Source: Zhouia amylolytica (GTDB lineage Bacteria > Bacteroidota > Bacteroidia > Flavobacteriales > Flavobacteriaceae). Taken from it: a stretch of 64,000 nucleotides of DNA. The notes beneath the pieces were generated by a model. It was not told the DNA's origin and did no database searches. It saw only the letters and a program-made list of their open reading frames with translations. Of this stretch, positions 20,657-30,207 are shown piece by piece. Position 1 is the first letter of the stretch. Every line of letters starts with the position of its first letter. Position numbers and translations under genes: made by a program. Location: contig NZ_FPAG01000007.1 of assembly GCF_900116365.1 (NCBI RefSeq), positions 1-64,000 of the forward strand. The letters run 5' to 3'.

Positions 20657-21103
20657 ATGGAAAAGGCAAAAACATTTGATTCACTTGACAGAGAGGATAG
20701 AGAACTTCTACTAAAAGCGCCTGTATTGGTTTCATTTATGGCAGCCACTAAAGATAATATTATGGATGCACAGGAAAAGGCTGATGCCTTAGATATGGCT
20801 CATTTAAGAACTTTTACCGCGAATCCGAAGTTACAACCTTATTATATGGAGGTTGAGAAACGCTTTAAACCGCTGTTAAAAGAAATGATCGAGATGTATC
20901 TTCCTATGAATGAATATACCAGAAAGACAGTTAAAGAAGAGATCAATAAAATCAATGAACTTCTTGGAGAGATGGATAAGGAGTTTGCTACTCTATTACA
21001 CAAAAGTCTTAATAGTTATGCGGAACACGTAAGAAAGGCTGATCGCAATGTTTTAGAATATTTCATGATCCCTTTTATAGTTCCCGGAATTAATGAATTA
21101 TAG
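20657..21103 (+). CDS. Conserved-looking helical protein of unknown function
   Basis: I do not recognise this 148-residue protein. It has no signal peptide or membrane segment, is rich in Glu, Lys and Leu, and looks all-helical, with a charged amphipathic middle part (KPLLKEMIEMYLPM, TRKTVKEEINKINELLGEMDKEF). The stretch APVLVSFMAATKDNIMDAQEKADAL has a faint resemblance to the helix pair with acidic loop of TerB-like proteins, but I would not assign it. It stands alone, with the PUL sulfatase upstream and a divergent-facing DUF4494 gene downstream. Confidence 0.65.
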   Translation: MEKAKTFDSLDREDRELLLKAPVLVSFMAATKDNIMDAQEKADALDMAHLRTFTANPKLQPYYMEVEKRFKPLLKEMIEMYLPMNEYTRKTVKEEINKINELLGEMDKEFATLLHKSLNSYAEHVRKADRNVLEYFMIPFIVPGINEL

Positions 21104-21256
21104 TATTTGATGAAAGATATCCAGGTTAGATGGGTACGCTAAAATAATTTGGATCCGTTAAATTAAATATGCAGATTACTCAGTTTAAAACCTGTAAAGT
21201 TTAAGGTGATTTCTGCCATGGCTAAAACATCTTTCAACGTTTAAATACCCATATAA

Positions 21257-21292
21257 ATTCGATTCGAAGGAGATAGGCTCCCCGAATCGAAT
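21257..21292 (-). terminator. Hairpin downstream of the DUF4494 gene
   Basis: ATTCGATTCG (21257-21266) and CGAATCGAAT (21283-21292) are perfect reverse complements with an inner GGAG/CTCC pair. Read on the minus strand it lies 14 bases after the stop of the DUF4494 gene and is followed by TTTATAT, a weak T tract. It probably ends that transcript. Confidence 0.55.
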
Positions 21293-21306
21293 CATTAATA
21301 ATTTGA

Positions 21307-21810
21307 TTAACTTTCAGAAACTTCAACCTCAGAAGGGGTTTCCTCAAGTTGATTGTACTTCTCCAACTGTTCTTCTTCTCCCGTAAAGTATGGAAATACA
21401 TCAAATATTGGAGATTCCGTAATAGATGGGATCGTATAATCACTCATGGTGTCTTTCATTGCCAATGTAGTGTTTTCGAACGCTTCTTTTACATCATTGG
21501 CCTGAACGAGTAAATAAATATTGGATTTACGTTCTTTTCCGCTTTGCTCATCAATGGTTATTAATGAAACTTTGGTTTTGAACCAACGATCTGAATTTTC
21601 AAACGGATGGACCTCAGAGAAATTAGCCACTTTGATATTCATGATCTGAAATTCCTCACTTGTTAACTCTACCATTACTTCATTAATTCTCGATTCAGCT
21701 TCGGTAAATGAAACAGCATCCAGAAGGTAGGTTTCAGAGGTTAGTTTTTGTTCTCCGGTTTCATGGGTTTTTCTATATTTTACTTTGCATTCGTACCAGG
21801 TTACGCTCAT
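21307..21810 (-). CDS. DUF4494 domain protein
   Basis: The 167-residue cytoplasmic protein begins MSVTWYECKVKYRKTHETGEQ and continues with SETYLLDAVSFTEAESRINE. I recognise this as the DUF4494 family, found almost only in Bacteroidota. No enzymatic motif is visible. The C-terminal tail is acidic (EEEQLEKYNQLEETPSEVEVSES). Function is unknown. A good -7 element (TACTTTTG) lies just upstream and a hairpin downstream, so it is probably a single-gene transcript. Confidence 0.85.
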   Translation of the reverse strand: MSVTWYECKVKYRKTHETGEQKLTSETYLLDAVSFTEAESRINEVMVELTSEEFQIMNIKVANFSEVHPFENSDRWFKTKVSLITIDEQSGKERKSNIYLLVQANDVKEAFENTTLAMKDTMSDYTIPSITESPIFDVFPYFTGEEEQLEKYNQLEETPSEVEVSES

Positions 21811-21831
21811 ATTTTTAATTTTTTAGGGTGC

Positions 21832-21839
21832 CAAAAGTA
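21832..21839 (-). promoter_or_regulatory. Bacteroidota -7 promoter element for the DUF4494 gene
   Basis: On the minus strand this reads TACTTTTG, a full match to the TAnnTTTG -7 consensus, 21 bases before the ATG. No clear -33 TTTG was found, so the match is partial. Confidence 0.45.
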
Positions 21840-22020
21840 AAATTAAAATGGTTCCATAAAAACTAATTAGACCCTGAGTTGTTCACAATTTATACTATCC
21901 GTACTTCAATACATCAGTATAGCGTTTAGATTGTGATGATTAGAGGTTAGGTCTGTTGATGAAGAGCAATGAATATACTTAAGGAAACATTTTATACAGG
22001 AATGAACAGTAATATACTCG

Positions 22021-22064
22021 TCCATACTTTATCCATACTTTAACCATACTTCATCTATACCGTA
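22021..22064 (+). repeat. Four-copy degenerate 11-bp tandem repeat
   Basis: Two identical units TCCATACTTTA (22021-22031, 22032-22042) are followed by ACCATACTTCA (22043-22053) and TCTATACCGTA (22054-22064). The 11-bp period is close to one helical turn. It lies in the 529-base non-coding gap 21811-22339, in which I see no gene. Confidence 0.7.
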
Positions 22065-22339
22065 ACTACGCTTGAAATATGCATTATTTGGTGCTTAATT
22101 TTGATGAGTTTGGTATTGAAAAATAAGATTTAAACGATTTTGCATGAATTTATACAATCTTATAAAATGCATGTAAAATTAGAAGATTATGAAAGAAACC
22201 TTAATTTTCTAATGTAAGTCTTTTGGGCTGTTTTACAGGTTTAAAAAGACAGCGGCACAAACAGATACATCATTCCGCAAATGAGAATTATGAAATTTAG
22301 TTAGGCATTTGGAACAGGGTATATTCGTTAGACTACTTA

Positions 22340-22585
22340 TTAGTATAAAGAAGCTAATTCAATACGCACTTCTTTTAATTTTACAATGTATTCTTTAACA
22401 TCGTGAATTAATTCACCGTCTTCGTCTAATTCGACCTTTTTGAATACACATACTTCATCATTAATTCTTTTGATATGTGCTTTGATGGTGGCATTTGAAA
22501 AGTAGATATTTACGATATCACCACAGCTGAATTTAGACTTTATTCTTTTAGCGAAGAAATTGGTTGAGAGTAAGTTTGGTATCAT
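22340..22585 (-). CDS. Small protein of unknown function (81 aa)
   Basis: I do not recognise this protein. It has 81 residues and no signal peptide. The pattern CGDIVNIYFSNATIKAHIKRINDEVCVFKKVELDEDGEL alternates hydrophobic and polar residues as a small beta barrel would. It is preceded by a TAnnTTTG match on the same strand, which supports expression. It has no close operon partner; the 50-residue frame upstream ends in its own terminator. Confidence 0.6.
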   Translation of the reverse strand: MIPNLLSTNFFAKRIKSKFSCGDIVNIYFSNATIKAHIKRINDEVCVFKKVELDEDGELIHDVKEYIVKLKEVRIELASLY

Positions 22586-22608
22586 GTTTTATAAGTTTAG
22601 GTAAATAA

Positions 22609-22616
22609 CAAAATTA
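22609..22616 (-). promoter_or_regulatory. -7 promoter element for the 81-aa gene
   Basis: The minus strand reads TAATTTTG, a full match to TAnnTTTG, 23 bases before the start codon at 22585. No -33 element at proper spacing was identified. Confidence 0.45.
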
Positions 22617-22709
22617 AGATATTCCAAAATGCTGAAATTCATTCATTTACCGGGTAAACAGTACTTAATGTTCGATGTAAGTACCAAAACGAATTATTAT
22701 AGAGTGATC

Positions 22710-22748
22710 AAAAATTTACAACCTTCATGAGGTCATGAAGGTTGTAAA
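22710..22748 (-). terminator. Strong intrinsic terminator after the 50-aa frame
   Basis: A perfect inverted repeat has 16-base arms at 22715-22730 and 22733-22748. On the minus strand it is followed at once by five T (22714-22710). It lies 20 bases downstream of the stop of the small frame 22769-22921, which supports a minus-strand transcript ending here. Confidence 0.8.
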
Positions 22749-22768
22749 ATTCATTTTAAGAATGATTC

Positions 22769-22921
22769 TTATCTGTTTTGGTTGTTCATTTTTTGCATAA
22801 TGGTATCAAATTTTTCATTGGTAATGGGATTTACGTTTTGAATTTTGAGATACCAGTTTAAAAAGTTATTCATTCGTTTAATTGAGCTTTGTCCTTTTTG
22901 AGATGTAATGGTAGTATTCAT
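22769..22921 (-). CDS. Possible 50-residue small protein
   Basis: An ATG-started frame of 50 codons (MNTTITSQKGQSSIKRMNNF at its start, ending in TIMQKMNNQNR) lies on the minus strand between two terminators. It is basic and Asn/Gln-rich, with one likely helix and no signal peptide. I do not recognise it. Support comes from the strong terminator just downstream. No -7 consensus was found upstream, so it could also be a non-coding transcript. Confidence 0.4.
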   Translation of the reverse strand: MNTTITSQKGQSSIKRMNNFLNWYLKIQNVNPITNEKFDTIMQKMNNQNR

Positions 22922-23189
22922 AACTCTCTGGTTTTTTTGGTATACATTGTAGTTACATACATCATTTAATCAATTATATCCTTAATAATTGTTTAAATGT
23001 AACCGATTTAACGGCAGTTCCATCATGAGATTACGAGGCGATAAAGTAGGTTTAAAACAGTTTAAATGAGCATTTAAAGCGTTTACTTAAATTTATGAAA
23101 TTGAGGAGGTTAAGGTTGAAAGTTGTGGATTAACCGTGTTTAAAATCCGATAAAATGGGAAAAATGAATATTAATTCAGGGGGGAGATA
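22922..23189 (-). other. Intergenic stretch after the leu operon
   Basis: These bases lie between the leu operon terminator and the 50-aa frame. I see no coding frame and no clear promoter; if the small frame is transcribed alone, its promoter should be here. Confidence 0.4.
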
Positions 23190-23224
23190 AAAGAAAACCC
23201 CCACTCTAAAGGTGAGAGCGGAGG
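23190..23224 (-). terminator. Terminator of the leuACDB operon
   Basis: On the minus strand CCTCCGCTC (23224-23216) pairs with GAGTGGGGG (23206-23198) with two G-U pairs, and the tail TTTTCTTTT follows. It lies 65 bases after the leuB stop and closes the leucine operon. Confidence 0.7.
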
Positions 23225-23288
23225 TTTAACACACACTAAAAACTAATCAAATTTAATGAATAGAGAATTGGTTGGTTAATGGTCTAGT

Positions 23289-24407
23289 TTAAATAATTGT
23301 GGACTGTCCGTAATTAATATTTTCCTGATTGTAGTTGATTGAATCCTCAGCATGAGCAATATAATCAGCAATAAAATCTCCTACTTGTTCAGTACCATAC
23401 TGACTGTCCGGGTTAAGGTCGGTTGTTACTATTTTCATTTCAAGCGACTTATCGACCGCTTTATTTATGGCTTGAGCTTCTTCGTTTAATCCAAAATGCT
23501 CTAATAGCATGGCTGCCGATAAAATCGAGGCAACAGGATTTGCGATGTTTTTTCCTTTGGCTTGCGGAAAAGAACCATGAATTGGTTCGAACATTGCGTT
23601 TTCATCACCTACCGAGGCAGACGCTAATAATCCGATTGATCCGCCAATAACACTACCTTCGTCAGAAATGATATCACCAAACATATTTTCCGTTAAAATG
23701 ACATCGAACTGACTTGGGTTTAAAATTAACTGCATTGCAGCATTATCAACAAAAAGGTAGTCTAATTCAACATCTTCGTAACTTTTACCAATATTTGTAA
23801 CAACTTTCCTCCATAATCGGGAAGTTTCTAAAACGTTGGCTTTATCTACAAGTGTTAATTTCTTTTTTCTATTTCTTGCAGCTTTAAATGCAAGATGGGC
23901 AATACGTTCTATTTCTTTTTCTGAATATTCACAAAGGTCAGAAGCTATAGTTCCTTGTTCATTTAGTTTTTTCTCTCCAAAATAGATTCCTCCTGTGAGC
24001 TCACGATATATAGTAAGGTCGGTTCCTTCAATTCGATCTCTCTTTAAGGGCGATTTATCGATTAGTGTAGGGTAGGCCTTAATAGGTCTGATATTTGTGA
24101 AAAGTCCTAATGATTTTCTCAGCTTTAACAAGCCTTGTTCCGGACGTACTTTTGCCGATGGGTCATTATCATACTTAGGATCTCCGATGGCTCCGAATAA
24201 AACTGCATCATATTCCAGGCACAGATCCAAAGTTTCCTGGGGAAGCGGATCACCAGTTTTATCTATAGCAATAGCTCCAGCTAAAGCTTCTTTAAAGGTA
24301 AAAGTATGGTTATATACATCTGCTACGGCATTTAAGGTTTTAATTGCTTGAGCAGTTACTTCAGGTCCGATTCCGTCTCCGGATAATACAGCTATATTTA
24401 ATTTCAT
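23289..24407 (-). CDS. leuB: 3-isopropylmalate dehydrogenase
   Basis: The 372-residue protein is full length for LeuB. It begins MKLNIAVLSGDGIGPEVTAQ, has the substrate-binding ELTGGIYFGEK loop, the LTENMFGDIISDEGSVIGGSIGLL metal-site region and the NAD-binding EPIHGSFPQAKGKNIANP. It oxidises and decarboxylates 3-isopropylmalate to 2-ketoisocaproate with NAD, the third step of leucine synthesis, in the cytoplasm. It is the last gene of leuA-leuC-leuD-leuB, 11 bases after leuD, and is followed by a terminator. Confidence 0.97.
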   Translation of the reverse strand: MKLNIAVLSGDGIGPEVTAQAIKTLNAVADVYNHTFTFKEALAGAIAIDKTGDPLPQETLDLCLEYDAVLFGAIGDPKYDNDPSAKVRPEQGLLKLRKSLGLFTNIRPIKAYPTLIDKSPLKRDRIEGTDLTIYRELTGGIYFGEKKLNEQGTIASDLCEYSEKEIERIAHLAFKAARNRKKKLTLVDKANVLETSRLWRKVVTNIGKSYEDVELDYLFVDNAAMQLILNPSQFDVILTENMFGDIISDEGSVIGGSIGLLASASVGDENAMFEPIHGSFPQAKGKNIANPVASILSAAMLLEHFGLNEEAQAINKAVDKSLEMKIVTTDLNPDSQYGTEQVGDFIADYIAHAEDSINYNQENINYGQSTII

Positions 24408-24418
24408 AACTTCTTTAC

Positions 24419-25009
24419 TTAAAATTTTCTGGAAGCTTCAAAAGCTTCAATCTTCTCACGTTTACTTACTAAAAAGTCGATATCATCATAACCATTAATC
24501 AAACACATTTTTTTATATGCATCGATATCGAACGATTCTTTAATGTCTGTATTTGCTACCTCAAAAGTTTGATCTTCGAGATTGACAATGAGCTCAGTAT
24601 TTGCATTTTCTTCAATAGCATTAAATACAGCTTTTAATGTCTCTGGTGATACTTGAATTGGTAATAAGCCATTGTTCAGGGCATTTCCCTTAAAAATGTC
24701 GGCGAAATAACTCGATATAACAACTTTGAATCCATAGTCTGTAAGCGCCCATGCAGCATGCTCACGGCTACTTCCACAACCGAAGTTATCACCAGCAACT
24801 AATATTTTTCCGCTGTATTTATTATTATTGAATACAAAAGATTCATTTTCACTACCATCCTTATTAAAACGCCAGTCTCTAAATAAGTTTTCTCCAAAAC
24901 CAACTTTATTAGTTGCCTTAAGAAAACGAGCAGGAATGATCTGGTCAGTATCGATGTTTTCGATGGGTAGTGGTATAGCTTGTGATTTTAATTTCTCAAA
25001 TTTTTCCAT
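24419..25009 (-). CDS. leuD: 3-isopropylmalate dehydratase small subunit
   Basis: LeuD pairs with LeuC to isomerise 2- to 3-isopropylmalate. I choose the ATG at 25009, giving 196 residues from [20 protein letters not shown], seven bases after the leuC stop. An in-frame TTG at 25024 would overlap leuC by eight bases and add five residues of no family character. [29 protein letters not shown] and [15 protein letters not shown] are the expected aconitase swivel-domain blocks. The length is normal. Confidence 0.96.
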   Translation of the reverse strand: MEKFEKLKSQAIPLPIENIDTDQIIPARFLKATNKVGFGENLFRDWRFNKDGSENESFVFNNNKYSGKILVAGDNFGCGSSREHAAWALTDYGFKVVISSYFADIFKGNALNNGLLPIQVSPETLKAVFNAIEENANTELIVNLEDQTFEVANTDIKESFDIDAYKKMCLINGYDDIDFLVSKREKIEAFEASRKF

Positions 25010-25016
25010 AATATTC

Positions 25017-26423
25017 TTAGGCAATAACTAATTCTTCTTCCTCAATTTCTTTACTTACATCTACAATTTTACCGGCAATGGCCGTAGCCACTGCTACCAG
25101 TGGACTCGCTAAAATAGTTCGAGCTCCCGGACCTTGTCTTCCTTCAAAATTTCTATTAGAGGTAGAAACACAATATTCACCTGCAGGTATTTTATCTTCA
25201 TTCATTCCTAAACAAGCGGAACAACCACTTTGACGTATTTCAAATCCTGCTGCTTCGAAAATATCTTGTAATCCTTCTGCTTTAATCTGTTTGGCAACTT
25301 GTTGCGATCCCGGTACAATAAGGGCAGTTACATTGTCAGCTTTTTGCTTTCCTTTTATATATGCTGCTGCGGTTCTGAAATCTTCAATTCTTGAATTGGT
25401 ACAGCTTCCTACAAATACATAATTAATTGGCTTTCCAAGTAATTTTTCACCTTTTTCAAAGCCCATATACTTGATTGACTTTTCAAAAGAAACGTCATTG
25501 ATCTCAGGTATACGGTCGGTGATTTTTATTCCCATACCCGGATTGGTTCCATAAGTAACCATCGGTTCTATATCGGCAGCATCAAACTCATATTCTTTAT
25601 CGAATGTAGCTCCTTCATCGGTTGGAAGAGTTTTCCAGTAAGCTACTTTTTGATCAAACGCATCTCCTTCAGGGGCAAATTCACGGCCTTTTACGTATTC
25701 GAATGTCGTTTCATCAGGAGCAATCATTCCTCCACGAGCACCCATTTCTATACTCATGTTACAAACGGTCATTCGACCTTCCATGGTCATATCTTTGAAA
25801 ACATCACCGGCATATTCTACGAAATAACCTGTACCAGAGTTGGTGCCTAGTTTGGCTATGATATAAAGAATAACATCCTTGGGAAGGACACCATTTTTAA
25901 GTTTTCCGTTTACGGTAATTCGCATACTTTTTGGTTTGCTTAACAGTAAACATTGGCTAGCAAATACCTGTGCGACCTGACTGGTTCCAATTCCAAATGC
26001 AATGGTTCCGAAAGCACCATGCGTAGAGGTATGGCTATCGCCACAAACCATGGTCATCCCTGGTTGCGTAATTCCTAATTCAGGTGCCATTACGTGGACG
26101 ATTCCCTGATATGGATGCCCCAAACCATAAAGTGTAATTCCTTGCTTATTACAGTTTTCTGTAAGCATCTCCACTTGCTTTTTAGATAGAAGATCTTGAA
26201 TGGGCAGGTGTTGATCTTTAGTTGGAACATTATGGTCTGCCGTGGCAACAATCTGATCTTTCCTAAAAACAGGTATGTTACGTTCTTCCAATTCTGCAAA
26301 AGCCTGCGGACTGGTAACTTCGTGAATTAAGTGTTTGTCTATATATAAGATTTGTGGCCCGTTTTCAACAGTATCTACTACATGAGCGTCCCAAACCTTA
26401 TCGAATAATGTTTTCTTTTCCAT
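25017..26423 (-). CDS. leuC: 3-isopropylmalate dehydratase large subunit
   Basis: The 468-residue protein belongs to the aconitase superfamily. [15 protein letters not shown] and the [17 protein letters not shown] and [17 protein letters not shown] blocks provide the active site and the three cysteines that hold the 4Fe-4S cluster (one in CTNSR, two in CSAC). With LeuD it catalyses the second leucine-specific step. The start is 7 bases after the leuA stop. The C-terminal tail is acidic ([10 protein letters not shown]). Confidence 0.97.
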   Translation of the reverse strand: MEKKTLFDKVWDAHVVDTVENGPQILYIDKHLIHEVTSPQAFAELEERNIPVFRKDQIVATADHNVPTKDQHLPIQDLLSKKQVEMLTENCNKQGITLYGLGHPYQGIVHVMAPELGITQPGMTMVCGDSHTSTHGAFGTIAFGIGTSQVAQVFASQCLLLSKPKSMRITVNGKLKNGVLPKDVILYIIAKLGTNSGTGYFVEYAGDVFKDMTMEGRMTVCNMSIEMGARGGMIAPDETTFEYVKGREFAPEGDAFDQKVAYWKTLPTDEGATFDKEYEFDAADIEPMVTYGTNPGMGIKITDRIPEINDVSFEKSIKYMGFEKGEKLLGKPINYVFVGSCTNSRIEDFRTAAAYIKGKQKADNVTALIVPGSQQVAKQIKAEGLQDIFEAAGFEIRQSGCSACLGMNEDKIPAGEYCVSTSNRNFEGRQGPGARTILASPLVAVATAIAGKIVDVSKEIEEEELVIA

Positions 26424-26430
26424 TTATAAA

Positions 26431-27603
26431 TTATGCAATCGCTTTAATATCAATTTTACTAAGTTCAATGATCTTATGAATATCGTCATCCAATACTTCT
26501 TTTTTAAGGTCGGCAAATTTCAGGAATTCCTGATAAACTTCATCAAGTTGTAACTTAGTTAATTCGTATCCTACATTTTTCGCACGGTAAGCTAATGCTG
26601 CACGTCCACTACGAGCTGTTAATACAATAGCAGACTCCGTTACCCCTACATCGGCAGGATCAATAATCTCATAGGTCTCCCTATTCTTGATAACACCATC
26701 CTGATGAATACCTGAACTATGTGCAAAAGCATTTGATCCAACAATCGCTTTGTTTGGCTGTACAGGCATAGCCATACTCTCTGATACCAATTTGCTCATT
26801 TCATACAAATGTTTCGAATTGATGTTAGTATCCAGGTTTAAGTATGGATGCTGGCGAAGAATCATAACTACTTCTTCTAAAGCTGTATTACCAGCACGTT
26901 CACCAATACCATTAATCGTACATTCTATTTGGCGAGCTCCATTGGCAACACCAGCGATAGAATTGGCAGTAGCCAAACCTAAATCATTGTGGCAATGGCA
27001 TGATAAAATAGCCTTGTCTATATCCTTAACATTTTCTCTAAGGTATTTCATTTTTGCGCCATATTCTTCCGGAAGGCAATACCCTGTAGTGTCAGGAATG
27101 TTAAGTACAGTAGCCCCAGCCTTCACTACAGCTTCACAAATTTGAGCTAAAAATTCATTATCTGTTCTACCGGCATCTTCTGCATAGAATTCTACATCCT
27201 CGACAAAAGTCTTAGCGTATTTAACTGCTTCTACAGCACGCTCAATTATTTTTTCACGTGTACTATTAAATTTATATTTAATATGTGAGTCTGATGTACC
27301 TATTCCGGTATGTATTCTCGGCTTTTTAGCGTATTTTAGCGCTTCTGCTGCCACCTCAATATCTTTTTTAACGGCACGTGTAAGCCCGCAAACGGTAGCA
27401 TTTTTAACGATCTTTGCAATTTCTGTAACCGAAGTAAAGTCGCCCGGACTAGAAATTGGAAATCCTGCTTCAATCACATCCACTCCCAGCAGATCCAGTC
27501 TTTCAGCTATAACCAACTTTTGTTCGGTGTTTAACTTACATCCAGGAACCTGTTCTCCATCTCTTAATGTTGTGTCGAAAATTTGGACTTGTTCTTTACT
27601 CAT
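26431..27603 (-). CDS. leuA: 2-isopropylmalate synthase, short form
   Basis: The protein condenses acetyl-CoA and 2-ketoisovalerate, the first leucine-specific step. [13 protein letters not shown] opens the HMGL-like TIM barrel with the metal-binding Asp. [16 protein letters not shown] carries the metal-ligand histidines, and [14 protein letters not shown] and GIHQDGV follow. At 390 residues it lacks the roughly 130-residue C-terminal LeuA allosteric domain found in longer forms, so leucine feedback through that domain is not expected. Neighbours leuC, leuD and leuB separate it from homocitrate and citramalate synthases. It is the first gene of the operon. Confidence 0.93.
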   Translation of the reverse strand: MSKEQVQIFDTTLRDGEQVPGCKLNTEQKLVIAERLDLLGVDVIEAGFPISSPGDFTSVTEIAKIVKNATVCGLTRAVKKDIEVAAEALKYAKKPRIHTGIGTSDSHIKYKFNSTREKIIERAVEAVKYAKTFVEDVEFYAEDAGRTDNEFLAQICEAVVKAGATVLNIPDTTGYCLPEEYGAKMKYLRENVKDIDKAILSCHCHNDLGLATANSIAGVANGARQIECTINGIGERAGNTALEEVVMILRQHPYLNLDTNINSKHLYEMSKLVSESMAMPVQPNKAIVGSNAFAHSSGIHQDGVIKNRETYEIIDPADVGVTESAIVLTARSGRAALAYRAKNVGYELTKLQLDEVYQEFLKFADLKKEVLDDDIHKIIELSKIDIKAIA

Positions 27604-27757
27604 ATTGAATTTTTATAGTAATTTCATTAATGTGGAACGAATATATATATTGCGGTGTTAAAGTCGAATACTTCTTTATATAGTATTACAACGTTTAATA
27701 TAATTTTAAGATATTTAAAATACTGATAATCAGTTATTTACATTTTATTTTGTTACA

Positions 27758-29302
27758 ATGACAAGCAGTCCAAAAGAACCATTATTTGTTTTAGTGAAGT
27801 CGCTCTCAAAATCTGAAAAGAGACAATTTAAACTCTATGTAAACAGGTTAGGGGTAAACGCTGATGCAAAATTTTTAGCCCTTTTTAATTTGTTGGATAA
27901 AATGAAGACTTATGATGAAGATGAAGTTTTAAAAAGTGGTATTGTTAAAAAACAGCAACTTTCAAATTTAAAAGCCCATTTATATAAGCAAGTGTTAACC
28001 AGTCTTCGAATGAATCCAGTTAACCAAAACGTTCGAACTCAATTAAGAGAGCAATTGGATTTTGCTACTATTCTTTATCATAAAGGCCTGTATAGGCAAA
28101 GTCTGAAAATTTTGGATAAAGCTAAAAAGCTGGCCATTGATAATGAGGAGAAGGTTATAGCCTTTGAAATTGTCGAATTAGAAAAGGTAATAGAGACTCA
28201 ATACATTACGCGAAGTATAAGTGGCAGGGCCGATGAGCTAGCGGTGCAAGCCAAAGAATTGATGCAGGACAATGTGATTACGAGTAAGTTGTCGAATCTT
28301 TCCTTACAGCTTTATGGGATAATGCTAAAAATGGGTTATGTTAGAAGTGATGAAGAGTACAAATGGGTAACCGATTATTTTAATGCCAGAATGCCTGAGT
28401 TTAAAATTGAAGATTTGGGTTTTAGGGAGAAACAATGGTTGTATCAGGCGGAATTGTGGTATAGTTTTCTGACGCAAGACTTTTTGAATTGTTATAAATT
28501 TTCAAGTAAGCTGGTCGATTTGTTTTATGATCACAAGACGATGATCTATTTAAATCCCGTATTCTTTTTAAAAGGAAGTAACTATTTATTAGAGTCGCTT
28601 TATTACATAAAGTATAAATCTCAATTTCAGCAGAGTTTGTCCAGGTTGGAAGAGACCCTGGAAGATAGTCAGTTCCCGAAAAATGGAAATTTAGAGGTTC
28701 TGTCTTTTTTATACATCAATAGTAACAAGTTAAATCTTCATTTTCTGGAAGGTACTTTTGAAGAAGGTTTGCATTTAGAAAAGCCTATTTTAAAAGGTTT
28801 AAAAGGATTTAGTGATAAAATAGACGAACACCATGTAATGATCTTTTATTATAAGCTTGCTTGTCTTTATTTTGGAATAGGAGATAATAGAAAATGTATC
28901 TTTTATTTGAAAAAAATAATTGATAATAAGAGTTTAGTAATGCGCGAGGATCTTATGTGTTTTTCCAGAGTACTGAGTTTAGTGGCTCATTATGAAGCCG
29001 GACTTGATTATCATTTGGAAGTGCAGTTGAAAAGCACTTATAAGTTCCTTTTAAAAATGAATGATCTTCATGAGGTTCAAAAGGAAATGATCAAATTTTT
29101 AAGAAACCTCGGTAATATTTATCCTCATGAATTAAAAGGAGAATTCAAAAAATTACATTCCCGATTGAAGAAATATGAGAATGATCCTTACGAAAGGAGA
29201 GCTTTCTTATATCTCGATATAATTTCATGGTTAGAGAGTAAAATAGAAAATAAGCCGGTTGGTGAGATCATCAGAGAAAAATCTAAACTTTTAATTCGAT
29301 AA
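27758..29302 (+). CDS. Helical-repeat protein of unknown function
   Basis: The 514-residue protein has no signal peptide or membrane segment. It appears all-helical with TPR-like pairs (LYHKGLYRQSLKILDKAKKLAI, YYKLACLYFGIGDNRKCIFYLKKII). The opening (MTSSPKEPLFVLVKSLSKSEKRQFKLYV) is familiar from Bacteroidota genomes, but I know no assigned function. It is divergent from leuA across a 154-base gap that must hold both promoters. Its partner downstream is an EamA transporter starting 29 bases after its stop. A scaffold role is possible but not shown. Confidence 0.75.
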   Translation: MTSSPKEPLFVLVKSLSKSEKRQFKLYVNRLGVNADAKFLALFNLLDKMKTYDEDEVLKSGIVKKQQLSNLKAHLYKQVLTSLRMNPVNQNVRTQLREQLDFATILYHKGLYRQSLKILDKAKKLAIDNEEKVIAFEIVELEKVIETQYITRSISGRADELAVQAKELMQDNVITSKLSNLSLQLYGIMLKMGYVRSDEEYKWVTDYFNARMPEFKIEDLGFREKQWLYQAELWYSFLTQDFLNCYKFSSKLVDLFYDHKTMIYLNPVFFLKGSNYLLESLYYIKYKSQFQQSLSRLEETLEDSQFPKNGNLEVLSFLYINSNKLNLHFLEGTFEEGLHLEKPILKGLKGFSDKIDEHHVMIFYYKLACLYFGIGDNRKCIFYLKKIIDNKSLVMREDLMCFSRVLSLVAHYEAGLDYHLEVQLKSTYKFLLKMNDLHEVQKEMIKFLRNLGNIYPHELKGEFKKLHSRLKKYENDPYERRAFLYLDIISWLESKIENKPVGEIIREKSKLLIR

Positions 29303-29331
29303 GCTTTTAAGCTTAAGAAATACTTATAGGG

Positions 29332-30207
29332 TTGGTAACAAAATCACATCATTTACGGCATATTCTGGAACTTAATTTCGCGGTACTATGCATTAGTACC
29401 TCGGGAACACTGGGCAAGTATATAAGTTTACCACCTGAACAAATCATTTTGTTCAGGTCAATTATTGCGGTAATTTTCATCTATATTTATTGTAGGTTAA
29501 GGAAATACGACTTTAAAATATCGGGGTTAGATTTCAAGATGGTTCTAATTTGTGGTGTTTTTTTTGGCATTCACTGGGTGACCTATTTCTATGCATTAAA
29601 GCTTTCTACGGTTGCTATAGGGATGCTCTCGATATATACCTATCCGGTGATTACTTCATTTTTGGAACCTGTAATATTAAAAACAGGATTTCAAAAATCG
29701 CATTTGGGTTTAGCGGTATTGGTTTTAACAGGTATTTATTTTCTGGTGCCGGAGGTGAGTTTTAAAAACGATCATTTTATAGCCGTAGTGGTGGGGATAA
29801 TTTCTGCTTTATTTTATGCCATTAGAAACATTCTTATGAAACCAAAAGTGGCACGTTATGACGGGTCTGTTTTAATGTTTTATCAATTATTGGTCATTGT
29901 GTTAATGTTGAGTCCTTTATTATTATTCTCTGATTTTCTGCAGGTGCAAACTCAATTGTTGCCAATTGCCTTTTTAGCGCTTATTACCACTACAGTTGGC
30001 CACACGTTGTTATTGATGAGCTTTAAGCATTTTAGTGCTACTACGGCAAGTATTATGAGTAGTGTTCAGCCTATATACGGGATCCTTCTCGGGATGCTGT
30101 TTTTAAATGAAATACCAGAACTTCATACCATTATTGGAGGCCTATTAATCTTGAGTGCTGTATTTATCGAAAGTACCCGAACTATGCGGACTGCCAAAAA
30201 TTCATAA
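29332..30207 (+). CDS. EamA-family (DMT superfamily) transporter, probable TTG start
   Basis: The 291-residue membrane protein has ten predicted segments in two EamA repeats (about 10-145 and 150-285). Features are LYALKLSTVAIGMLSIYTYPVI-like text in the first repeat and SFKHFSATTASIMSSVQPIYG in the second, both characteristic of EamA drug/metabolite exporters. The substrate is unknown. The frame is closed by a TAA at 29314-29316 and the only plausible start is TTG at 29332 (the product then begins MVTKSHHLRH). It converges with the rluA-type gene, whose stop codon is directly adjacent. Confidence 0.88.
   Translation: MVTKSHHLRHILELNFAVLCISTSGTLGKYISLPPEQIILFRSIIAVIFIYIYCRLRKYDFKISGLDFKMVLICGVFFGIHWVTYFYALKLSTVAIGMLSIYTYPVITSFLEPVILKTGFQKSHLGLAVLVLTGIYFLVPEVSFKNDHFIAVVVGIISALFYAIRNILMKPKVARYDGSVLMFYQLLVIVLMLSPLLLFSDFLQVQTQLLPIAFLALITTTVGHTLLLMSFKHFSATTASIMSSVQPIYGILLGMLFLNEIPELHTIIGGLLILSAVFIESTRTMRTAKNS

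Noticed and set aside
26750-27145. 131-residue plus-strand frame opposite leuA
   Set aside because: LeuA is well supported in the other strand and this frame has no start signal or known motif.
29300-29316. TAAGCTT-TT-AAGCTTA repeat before the EamA gene
   Set aside because: A two-base loop and no T tract; probably chance around HindIII-like sequence and not a terminator.
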